Shown piece by piece: positions 21,430-30,613 of a stretch of DNA of 64,000 bases (its first letter is position 1; each line of letters begins with the position of its first letter). The stretch covers positions 7,067,501-7,131,500 of the forward strand of contig JAQFVV010012446.1 in assembly GCA_028023455.1 (NCBI GenBank), in the 5' to 3' direction. This stretch comes from Epiperipatus broadwayi (lineage: Eukaryota; Onychophora; Udeonychophora; Euonychophora; Peripatidae). Under the pieces are notes generated by a model. The model saw only the letters and a list, made by a program, of their open reading frames with translations. It was not told the origin of the DNA and searched no databases. The position numbers and the translations under genes were made by a program.

Positions 21430-22080
21430 AAAACAGTACCAAATTTTTCCCTGTAATAGTACAAGCTCTAATAATCAGTAGATGGGAAAAGGTTGTGCTT
21501 ATAATGCTTATCCAGTGTCTGCCTATCCAATATTCCTAGACTAGTTTCTAGCATCACAGAGGAGCCTTGGATCTAGGAGCAGTACACCTGGATCTTTGGA
21601 TGACACTGATGAAAGTCATAAACTAGAAACTAATCTGAGAATATTGGATAGGAAAGCACTGATTATAGACTATATTGCACAACCTTCTAGCATCTGCTGA
21701 TTACGAGAGCTTGCTTTAGGTGGCATAATTATGTGGAAAATTTTGCTAGCGATTCAACAGTGCTGCTTCCATTTACAAACTTAACTCCAAATATTAAGCT
21801 GATAATAAAACAAACTCAAAATTCTCATTAAATTATGATTAAACTTTTTTTTTCTATAGTATATTATTATATTATGAAAACAATACTAAATAGTATTTAT
21901 ATATACATTTTATACAAAAATTATATGAGGAACATCCTAAACTCATTCATTAAAAAAATATTGCCCACCATGCAATTTTTAAAGAAGATTATAAATATTA
22001 ATAATTCAATGAATAATATATATATAATGGATATATTATTTCCCAATTATCTCAGTAGAAGGCGCTTCACTACTCTTGTA

Positions 22081-22194
22081 TATGGGAAAACTTAGAGTGG
22101 GGAATGGAAGGTAAAGTGGCTAACAGGTTTCTCTGGGTATGGTTGCTGAGAGATTCCTGACTCCGTTTAAGGAGAAGTCAAAATACATCACATA
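22081..22194 (+). mobile_element. 3' end fragment of LINE family B
   Basis: TAGAGTGGGGAATGGAA...AGTGGCTAACAGGTTT...GAGATTCCT...CCGTTTAAGGAGAAG matches the 3' ends of the LINE-B relics at 33400-33540 (plus), 35187-35300 (minus) and 28309-28430 (minus). It ends in a TACATCACAT tail. Only the last 110 bases are kept. Confidence 0.7.
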
Positions 22195-23139
22195 AACATA
22201 AATGGACTTTCAAAAATACTGTATATATATATGAATAAAAAGTATATGGAAAGTTGTATGATAGCACTAGAGTTTATTATTATTTGGCGCAGGAAGAGGA
22301 CCTTTAGATATGAGGGGGGAGAGCAAAAATAGAATCTCGATCATAGATATAATTTATGCTGCAATGGGAAAAAGAATAATATCGTATTAAACATTTATTT
22401 TTGAAGTGTAGGATATTGAAAAGATCTCAGAATAAATTGTATGGTAAGTATGCGCAATTTAAAAGGAATGTAAAGTTGAGATTTTATAATTTTTTGGTTC
22501 TCATAGGCAAAATGGAGAATATGAGATTAGCAAAAAAGTTTTTATCAAAATAAGTTGGAAAAAAAGAGAGAAAAATGAATAGGAATTGAAAAATTATTTG
22601 ATCATAAAGTAATATAAAACTTTTATATCATATCCAAATAAGTTTAGAACTTGGATGAAAAGCGTATAAAATCTTACGAAAGATTTGGAATGGATTTTAT
22701 TCAGGGCGATAGATCGGGAATTTATCCATTATTGCTTCGATAATTGAAATGTTTTAATTAAAAAATATATACAATCATCTATAGCACTTGTAAACATAGA
22801 AAATGTTTTAGATCGGGTGAATAGGAATAAATGCGAAGAAATCTTGAAAAATAACACATGCAAAAAAAAAAATTATGTATTATTACGTTTTGATTTACAA
22901 GGGTCAAACTTATTCTTCCCACAACTTTGATATAATCCAGTCTATATAAATACAACAATGATTATCACTAATTATTTATTAAATTAGAGATTATCTCTAG
23001 ACCAGATATAAATTTTAAACCTTTATGTTTTGTTTTTTTTAATTAAACACACACGTGGAATAATTGAACTTTATTTTTCTCTTTCTATATGTAATATTTC
23101 CACACTTCCAAATGTTCTTGAAACACATGAATAAAAACA

Positions 23140-23196
23140 ACTCAATATGCAATTTGTGTGAACCAGCTATTCACTCATCAGTTGACCCAGGTCACC
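23140..23196 (-). ncRNA. Decayed hammerhead-like motif with stem I covariation
   Basis: The minus strand reads GGTGACCTGGG, TCAA, CTGATGA, GTGAA..TTCAC (five-pair stem II), ACAAA in place of GAAA, TTGCATA, TTGA. Stem I here is TCAA/TTGA, whereas the copy at 39.7 kb has CCAA/TTGG, a paired change. The lost G of GAAA should abolish cleavage. Confidence 0.5.
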
Positions 23197-23340
23197 ATCT
23201 CTCACATATATTGTTTGGTACTCCTTATCTTTTTGCCACAAATTATTTTACAAATAATGAAAATAACATTTAATTGACAACTTTATTTCAATCCAATTTC
23301 ATATTGCTAAGAATGGTTAAAAAACATTACAATAATCATT

Positions 23341-23812
23341 AATGAGATATTATTTTATATAGCGCTATGTTTTAATACTGTAATAGTGATATTAGTGATT
23401 AAGCCAATGCACATGCGCTTTAAAGATAAATTATAAATGAATACTCTGACTTTTTTAAAGCACATGTGCATTGGCCTAATCACTAATATCACTATTACAG
23501 TATTAAAACATAATGCTATATAAAATAATATCTCATTATATATGTTTAATTTCAACTAAAGAATGACAGGTCGTAAATTGTAAAGATTTCACAGGCGTCA
23601 TTTGTTCAAACATAAATATAAATTATAGTGATTGCTTAACACCTTCACGCTCTCATTTCCATATGCTTAAGATTTTCCCATACATAAATGTTTGGGTTGA
23701 AAGAACGGGTGGATTCAATCCATTCTTTCTAAAATACTATATCTTTTGTATGGAAAAAAGTCAGAGTATTCATTTATAATTTATCTTTAAAGCGCATGTG
23801 CATTGGCTTAAA
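23341..23812. repeat. Hairpin/array element 1 (modules A, A', B)
   Basis: 23341-23422 and 23455-23537 are inverted copies (about four mismatches in 82 bp; block AATGAGATATTATTTTATAT). A B module of about 275 bp follows (AAAGAATGAC..., CCCATACATAAATG, CTAAAATACTATATCT). It ends with a partial A' (TTATCTTTAAAGCGCATGTG). It sits inside the LINE relic. It has no coding capacity and resembles a MITE with long arms. Confidence 0.75.
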
Positions 23813-24828
23813 AATAATTATTATAAATACTAATGGAGAATGTAGAGTTTGTAGATGGTGAACATAAAATTAGATTAAAACAAGAATGCTCATTGTCAAA
23901 TTTATTGCCTGTTTCTATGATTATTTGAAGATTGATATGAAAAGATTGGGGAAATGGTTGGAAACTAGGAGAATATATAATATGGTAGGTCTTTTTTTTT
24001 TTTGTTTGTATGTAATAAATAAGACCCTTATTTTTCCAGATAATGTAAGATATAGAGCTGTTTTTAGAGAAGTATGCAGAGACAGAAATTAAATTTAGTA
24101 GATAAAAGAATCTAAAATATCTATTTAATGAGAAGGATAAAAAATGAATGATGGAAAATGGAAGACATTCATGTTGAAAAAGTGATTAAGTATGGGCATT
24201 TGTGTATTTGGTTAAATGGAAAAATGAATTATGAGATTTGGGAATTAAAGATAAGATAAAAAGCCAAACATGGAAAGGAACAGATGAAAACATTGGTATT
24301 TGTATCATAAAACAATGCAGAATCATTTATAAATGGACAATTTGTATTGGTTGGAGACTTAAATTCAAAAAGAAATATGTAAAATATACATTGAATGGTA
24401 ATTTGTATTTTTAAAAAAAAATGTTTAGATGGCTCCAATAAATTAATAAAAACAGATTAGTAAAAATAGTATTTAACTAGATAAATCTGTGGATTAGATG
24501 CATAGTTAGTAGAGAATTTACATACATTTGCATAAGAAACAGACTGTGTAGCAAATTTATTAGAAATATAATTTCAATGGATAAAATAATTAGATAGATA
24601 ACTTAAGTTCAGATGTATAAGAATACAAAATATATAAGGTGCAAGGACAGGAGTTTTGAATATCAATAAAGATAGTAAAAATAAGATAAGATTTTGCACT
24701 TAAAGATGTGATTTAGTTTGAAAGAAAATTTTTACTTTGGGAATGTAAGATTTTGAGAGAGGAAACAGGATTAAGTTGTATGGTAGTGTTAAAAACATGA
24801 TTGTATCTTTATGATAAGACTGAGAATT

Positions 24829-25429
24829 ACATGATCACCATTTCTTATGCTTATATAAGCTGTTTACACAGACGCTAAACTCTCCATACTATACCGCCAC
24901 CAGTGCAAGCCAGATAATCAATGGGTGTAAGACGGGTTTGTGCATAAAATCCCTATATAGTGCCTACTCAGCCAGTAGCCCCAGACTAGTTTCTAGTTTG
25001 TGGATTTCATCAGTGAGAAACCTTGGATCTGAGAGCACTGCACCTAGATCATAGGATCTAATGCAATCCTGCCCAGTAGAATTATATTAACTGTGGTTAT
25101 TAAAGACACCAAAAGGTATGGATGCTGAACTCAGTTCCGATCTATACAAACTAATGAGCTTGAATTGAAAACATTGTTTTCATTTTGAACTCAAAGCTTT
25201 ATAGTTAGCTAATAAGGTAAAAGATGGTGCTGGAGAGGTGCCTTAGATTATAAGATCTAGGTGCGGTGCTCTCAGATACAAGGCTCTCCTCACTAATGAG
25301 AGCCATAAGATAGAAACTAATCTGGGGATATTAGATAGGGATTTTATGCACAAACCTTCTTGCCTTCATTGATTACTCTGGCTTGCACTGGTGGTGCTAC
25401 TGTATGGAGAGTTTAGCCTCTGTGTAAGA
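24829..25429. repeat. Foldback element with both arms and loop (about 600 bp)
   Basis: CTAAACTCTCCATACT...AGTGCAAGCCA (24886) pairs with TGGCTTGCACTGGTGGTGC...GAGAGTTTAG (ending about 25418). Each arm holds a hammerhead-like motif: minus strand 25018-24976 (CTGATGA, GAAA, CTAGTC, TGGG) and plus strand 25268-25310 (CTAATGA, GAAA, CTAATC, TGGGG, core base changed). The loop has GAACTCAGTTCCGATC, weakly like a tRNA B box on the complement. Confidence 0.7.
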
Positions 25430-25483
25430 ATGAGAATATAAGAAAAGTGTATTGGAACTAAGGAATCAATGCTTTTATTAAAA

Positions 25484-26382
25484 TGAAATATTATTTTATA
25501 TAGCGCTATGTTTTTTTTATGTAATAGTAATATTAGCGATTAAGTCAAGGCACATGCACTTTAAAGATAAATTCATTTTTTTCCAGACACGAGATATAGT
25601 ATTTTAGAAAGATTGGAATGAATCACCCATTCTTTCACCCAAGCGTTTATGTATGGGCAAATCTTAAGTGTGTGGAAATAAGAGTGTGAGGTGTTACACG
25701 ATCACTTTAAATGACATTTGTTATGTTTGAACGAATGACCCTTTGCGAAATCTTTACAATTTATGAACCGTCATTCTTTAGTAGAAATTAAACATATATA
25801 ATGAGATATTATTTTATATAGCGCTATGTTTTTATATAATAGTAAATTGTAAAGATTTCGCAAAGGGTCATTCGTTCAAACATAACAAATGTAATTTAAA
25901 GTGATTGTGTAACACCTCACACTCTTATTTCCACACACTTAAGATTTGCCCATACATAAACACTTGGGTTGAAAGAATGGGTGATTCATTTCATTCTTTC
26001 TAAAATACTATATCTCGTGTCTGGAAAAAAATTGAGCATTCATCGCTAATATTACTATTACATAAAAAACATAGGCTATATAAAATAATTTCTCATTATA
26101 TATGTTTAATTTCAAGTAAAGAATGACGGTTCATAAATTGTAAAGATTTTGCAAAGGGTCATTCGTTCAAACATAACAAATGTAATTTAAAGTGATCGTG
26201 TATCACCTCACCCTCTTATTTCCACACACTTAAGATTTACCCATACATAAATGCTTGGGTCAAAAGAATTGGTAATTCATTCCATTCTTTCTAAAATACT
26301 ATATCTCGTGTCTGGAAAAAATTGAATATTCATTTATAATTTATCTTTAAAGCGCATGTGCATTGGCTTAATTGCTAATATT
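25484..26382. repeat. Hairpin/array element 2 (modules A, B in both orientations)
   Basis: The same A and B modules as at 23341-23812 are arranged A, B (reverse), A, B (forward), A', B (forward), A'. B copies start at about 25585 (reverse), 25851 and 26093. Reverse and forward copies are about 85-90% alike, so most of the 900 bp can fold back. It has no ORF. Confidence 0.75.
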
Positions 26383-26390
26383 AAAATGAA

Positions 26391-27368
26391 GTAAAAATGC
26401 AACATTATTGGAAGAAAGTATTGGTGATTGCATATCATATGGGGGAAGAAGTGAAAAGGTTTACAGTGATACAAATGCTATTGGAAGAAAAGTATATTAC
26501 TTGAAGGTATTACAGGACTTATGGCATCATCTAAAGAATTTCAGCTCTTTAATATAATAGATTATGTAATTGATTACAATATACAAAGAACAAAATTATC
26601 ATAAAAAAGGAATTCAGTTTGTGAATTGTGAGAAATCCAAGTCATAAATAAAAACAGATGTCACTAATGTATAAAAATTGGAAAACTAGCTAGATATTAA
26701 GTAAGCAAATAAAATAGGAAAAAGTGATGACATTTAAGTGAGTAGTTAGTGAATAGATATCAGTCATAAATAGAAATGAAAATTCAGAACTAAACGAAAA
26801 TAAAATTTATAAAACTAATTTTTTAATAATATATTAGCAGAAGCCATTTAGAAAAGATATGTTCATTCCAACTGCATTGGGAAAAAAACAGAAAAACAAA
26901 TAGTATACTAGAGATGACTTGGGTGATGATTATATAACCCAATTTGTGAACCACAAACATGAACTTCCGCTATCTACACCCATTTGACATTATAGCTTTA
27001 ACCAATTCTTAATATTAACAGTATTTTTATATAAACTATATATTCAATGAATACGCATTATTATTAGTGCAGCAGTAAAATATCAGACTAGATTGATTTC
27101 AGTTCCGAAACAAGAACTTCCTGTGACCTCCCAAGCAATAAAGACATTATTTTATACTATTTTAAATATTAAAATTGTTCAAGAAGTTTCTGGTTTATTC
27201 ACTTTTGATTTACCTTCTAATACGATCTATGTTTTACATTAATTTGTATAAATATGCTATTTATTCAGATAACAGAGATATAGATAGAATCCCCAAACAC
27301 TGGAAATTTTAAGTTTCTATTACATTTTATCATATTATCATCAATTTATTAACTACTCCACTTCTCTT
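26391..27368. other. AT-rich sequence, possibly further LINE debris
   Basis: Short plus-strand segments at 26400-26560 have LINE-like composition (AG-rich coding strand), but no motif can be read. Nothing else is recognised. Confidence 0.3.
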
Positions 27369-27945
27369 AAAACAGGCAAAACTCTCCATACAGTAGCGCC
27401 ACTCAATGCAAGCCAGAGTAATCAATGGATGCCAGAAAAGTTCCTATCTAGTGCCTACTCATCCAATATCACCAGACTAGTTTCTATCTTGCAGCTTTTG
27501 TCAGTGAAGAACCTTGGATCTGAGAACACTGCACCTAGATCTTAGGATCTAATGCAATCTTCCAGTAGCCACCTTTTATCTCTACTTAATTACAAAACTA
27601 TTACTCTGGCTTGTGCTGAAAGGCACTACTGTATGGAGAGTTTTACTTGTTTTAATAACAGTTATGAGCAGGCATAAGAAATGGTGATCATGTGATGTTT
27701 AGTAGTTGAATACTCTATTTCTCAAACTATTAAACATCACATGATCACTATCTCTTATATTAGCACATAATTGTTAATAAACACTCATCACTGACGAAGG
27801 CCACAAGCCAGAAACTACTCTGGGGATATTGGATGAGTAGGCAGTAGATATTGATTTTATGCACAAGCCTTCTGGTATCCATTGATTACTCTGGTTGGCA
27901 CAGAGTGGCACTACTGTATGGAGAGTTTTGCCTTGTTTACTTCTC
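27369..27945. repeat. Two adjoining foldback elements
   Basis: 27369-27709 starts AAAACAGGCAAAACTCTCCA and ends GATCATGTGATGTTTAGTAG. 27724-27945 starts with the complement of that end (TTAAACATCACATGATCACT) and runs to GGAGAGTTTTGCCTTGTTT. Hammerhead-like motifs occur on the minus strand at 27515-27470 (CTGACAA, core damaged) and the plus strand at 27787-27825 (CTGACGA, GAAA, CTACTC, TGGGG). Confidence 0.7.
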
Positions 27946-28308
27946 AAACTACAGAATTCATTTTTTTCTATTACGATTTACTAATAATAATTTTATCATT
28001 TCCACTTCAAATTTAATTCTTTTCATAAAACTTGTGATCAAACAAAAATTATTCAACATTAATTTATTTTTGACTTTTTTTATTGTGCCTACTTTATTAA
28101 AAAAATTTAATTTTCACAATAAAGTCACAAATAAAACTTGTGCTTGAATTTATTTATATTTTTTTTATTCCTCTGTTCTTCCTCACTACACTATAAAAGA
28201 AAAAGTGTTTTAGTATATCTTTCTGGCACATCCATGATGTACTATTCAAATTCAGACTGAATGAACTTGTAAATTTGTAATTATAACAAACAATTGGTTG
28301 TAACAGGC
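27946..28308. other. AT-rich sequence without recognisable feature
   Basis: One open frame of 98 codons (27851-28147) crosses the end of the foldback element and has low-complexity composition. It is not considered a gene. Confidence 0.4.
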
Positions 28309-28430
28309 TGTGATGTGATGTATTATGGCTTCTCCTTAAACGAAGTCAAAAATATCTCAGCAATTATGCCCAGATAAACCTGTTAGCCACTTTATTTTCC
28401 ATTCCCCACTCTAAGTCTTCCCATATTCTG
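28309..28430 (-). mobile_element. 3' end fragment of LINE family B (minus strand)
   Basis: TGTGATGTGATGTATTATGG...CTTCTCCTTAAACGAAGTC...AAACCTGTTAGCCAC...CCATTCCCCACTCTAAG mirrors the 3' ends of the LINE-B copies at 33.5 and 35.2 kb. It is cut off exactly where the next foldback starts. Confidence 0.7.
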
Positions 28431-28645
28431 CAAAAACTCTCCATATAGTAGTGCCACCTTGTGCTAACCAGAGTAATCAATGGATGCCAGAAGGCTTGTG
28501 CATAAAATCCCTATCTAGTGCCTACTCATCCAATATCCCCAGACTATTTCTGGCTTGGGCCTACTATATGGAGAGTTTTTGCCTGTTTACTAACAGTTAT
28601 GTGCTAGCATGAGATGGTGATCATGTGATGTTTAGTGGTTTAAAC
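28431..28645. repeat. Foldback element with internal deletion
   Basis: Its ends are AAAAACTCTCCATATAGTAG and GATCATGTGATGTTTAGTGG. The apex CCCAGACTATTTCTGGCTTGGG keeps only half of the hammerhead-like core. It is one of the shorter copies of the family. Confidence 0.65.
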
Positions 28646-29140
28646 AATTGGTTGATTAATATCTAACTATATTTGAATAAATGTTTCATAAAAAATTTAT
28701 TAATACATTTTATCTTTTTTTATATTCCTAAAACTTATTCCACTAAATTCTTGCTAATATGATTTAATGAAAAAGTTAAGTACCTCAGTACCTTATGGAT
28801 AGTTACCTAAACATTAATATATTATTTTGGTGAATATCAAGAAAAAAAGCCCCACACTGAACTTACCAGAGTACAAGTTTAACAAGGAAAAATATTACTG
28901 ATACACTTTTCTTCAACAAAAAAAAAAAGTCTCCTATTAAGTAAATAATATATACTAAGAATACGAGATATGGTTTCATCATGAAAGAGCCATCTCAAAT
29001 GAAAATCCCTTTTCTGAATCTTCATCCAAAAATCTCTTTAAGCAACTGAAACAGTTATGGTATAATAAAAATTTAATTATTATGAGTTGCAAATAAATTT
29101 ATTTTTCCAGATCCAACAATAAAGCCAATTGGATTTGAGC
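28646..29140. other. AT-rich sequence without recognisable feature
   Basis: Nothing recognised. Confidence 0.4.
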
Positions 29141-29703
29141 TTAAAACGGGCACAATTCTCCATACAGTAGTGCCACTAAGTGCAAGCCAGAGTAATCAAT
29201 GTATGTCAGAAGGCTTGTGCATAAAATCCCTATCTAGTGCCTACCCATCCAATATCCCCAGACTAGTTTCTGGCTTGTGGCCTTCGTCAGTGATGAGCTT
29301 TGGATTTGAGAGCACTGCACCTAGATCTAGGATCTAATGCAACCCTCCAGCAGCCACCTTTTATCTCTACTTAACTACAAAACTATGAGAATAAAATTAA
29401 AAACACAATAATATTTTCAATCTAAGCTCAATAGCCTATATAGTCATATGGGTCTGAACCCAGTTCAGTACCCATACATTTTGGTGTCTTTGACTCTTTA
29501 ACAGCTATAGCCATGAAGGCCACAAGCCAGAAACTAGTCTGGGGATATTGGATGAGTAAGCATTAGATAGGGATTGTATGCACAAGCCTTCTGGCATCCA
29601 TTGATTACTCTGGTTGGCACTACTGTATGGAGAGTTTTGCCTGTTTTAATAACAGTAATGTGTTAGCATAAGAGATAGTGATCATATGATGTTTAGTGGT
29701 TTC
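29141..29703. repeat. Foldback element with two hammerhead-like motifs and a tRNA-like loop
   Basis: The left arm starts AAAACGGGCACAATTCTCCA and the right arm ends GGAGAGTTTTGCC...GATGTTTAGTGG. The minus-strand motif at 29300-29255 has all core boxes (CTGACGA, GAAA, CTAGTC, TGGGG), and the plus-strand copy at 29512-29560 has CATGA in place of CTGACGA. The loop, read on the minus strand, contains GGGTTCAGACCC (about 29450), close to a tRNA B box. Confidence 0.7.
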
Positions 29704-29905
29704 CTATATATTACTGGCATCTCTTCAACAAATTTAGGATAATCGATGGTTGTTGCATTCATCAGTTTCACAAATGGAATTTGGCCACTAACTTGTGTAA
29801 ATGTGGACAGACACAAATCATGGACCACACAGTAAATAACTGTTGAATCTATAATGACACTAGTAGAATTAACAGATATTAAAGCCACTATTAAATCCAT
29901 CTCCT
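29704..29905 (-). CDS. Possible orphan coding exon, product unknown
   Basis: The minus strand is open for about 65 codons (EMDLIVALISVNSTSVIIDS, then VHDLCLSTFTQVSGQIPF, then ATTIDYPKFVEEMPV) with mixed, protein-like composition. It is preceded by a possible acceptor (CCAATCAG). A GTAATATA donor-like site follows EEMP, and the foldback at 29141-29703 abuts it. I do not recognise the family. It could be an exon of a minus-strand gene, a fragment of a processed pseudogene, or chance. Confidence 0.3.
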
Positions 29906-30610
29906 GATTGGAACCTCTACAAGTATCTTCATGATATTTTGTTATTAGTTTTAAAAAAAAATTTCAATAAATAAAAAAATAGCCATTTTTTTAATGCAAC
30001 AACCACAAATTTGATTTAAATATCCATAATTATTATGTGAATTGAAAGATTTAAATAAAAAGCCAATTACAAAATATTCTATAATAAAAAAAAAGTTTTA
30101 AGAAATGCTGCATCTCGGTTTACAGTAGTTTGGTGAAAAACTGTGTTAACAAACCTGATTCAATATTTTACGTTCTTCTGTTTTATTCCTGCTTCAAATT
30201 TGATATCAATCTTAATATTTTAAAACTATACCTTAAAAACAATCATATAAGTATTCGTACATAAATAGAAGTAAAATAAATAAATAAAAGATTTTAAAAA
30301 TGTTTTTATTTACATAAATGCATTTTAACATAAAAAATAAATATTCTTTAGCTTTCACGGTATTCTTCGTATTACGTTTACAAAATAAAAGCATGAGATA
30401 ACCATGTTCAGAAATGTTCTACTACACACGTCTGAAAGAAATTTTTTTTTTTTACTTTTTAATGACTTTTATTAGTAGTAATAGTACATTTATGTAAATA
30501 AATGTTTTGTTGTTGTTTTTTTCTACTTTTTAGTTTTATATAGTTCATGAAAGAGAAGAAAGTTTACACTAGATGGCAGTACTGCAAAGAGCACTGGATA
30601 TAGTCAAATT
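29906..30610. other. AT-rich sequence without recognisable feature
   Basis: Only poly-A/T runs and a short (AAAT)n stretch near 30255 are seen. Confidence 0.4.
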
Positions 30611-30613
30611 ATA

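Larger units (their letters stand above)
16970..21434 (+). mobile_element. Intact Ty3/Gypsy retrotransposon, Mag-like, 4455 bp
   Basis: It has two 220-bp LTRs, a primer site for tRNA-Ser, one gag-pol frame and a polypurine tract, and it is flanked by the 5-bp duplication AAAAC (16970-16974 and 21430-21434). The LTRs differ at two positions in 220 (ATTTATAA/ATTTGTAA and TTAATGAG/TTAACGAG), so the insertion is recent. There is no envelope-like frame after pol. The tRNA-Ser primer site and general pol sequence fit the Mag lineage, although clade placement needs a tree. Its base composition (near 50% GC) contrasts with the AT-rich surroundings. Confidence 0.95.
16936..21765. repeat. Foldback element interrupted by the Gypsy element
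   Basis: The left flank 16936-16974 carries ATTAAAACATCACATGATCACC, the usual outer end of this foldback family. After the Gypsy element the repeat resumes at 21430 and runs to about 21765 with both arms of the core. It includes a minus-strand hammerhead-like copy at 21535-21575 and a plus-strand copy at 21600-21640 (CTGATGA at 21606, GAAA at 21626, then CTAATCTG). It therefore predates the Gypsy insertion. Confidence 0.65.
22260..24820 (+). mobile_element. Degraded LINE reverse-transcriptase relic, interrupted by a hairpin array
   Basis: Fragments of RT motifs can be read through stops: VNIENVLDRVNRNK..EILKN (motif A region, about 22795-22850), IRLKQECSLSNLL (motif B region, about 23865-23910) and WLNGKMNYE (about 24210-24240). 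The two halves are separated by about 1 kb that includes the hairpin array at 23341-23812. Family and ends cannot be fixed. Confidence 0.55.

Noticed and set aside
23341-26382. CRISPR-like repeat array
   Set aside because: Units are long, occur in both orientations and are diverged, in an animal genome; they are transposon-type hairpins.
25477-26390. 11-bp direct repeat ATTAAAATGAA flanking hairpin array 2 as a target duplication
   Set aside because: The left copy overlaps the element's own terminal AATGA, and the right end of the array is truncated, so the match may be chance in AT-rich sequence.
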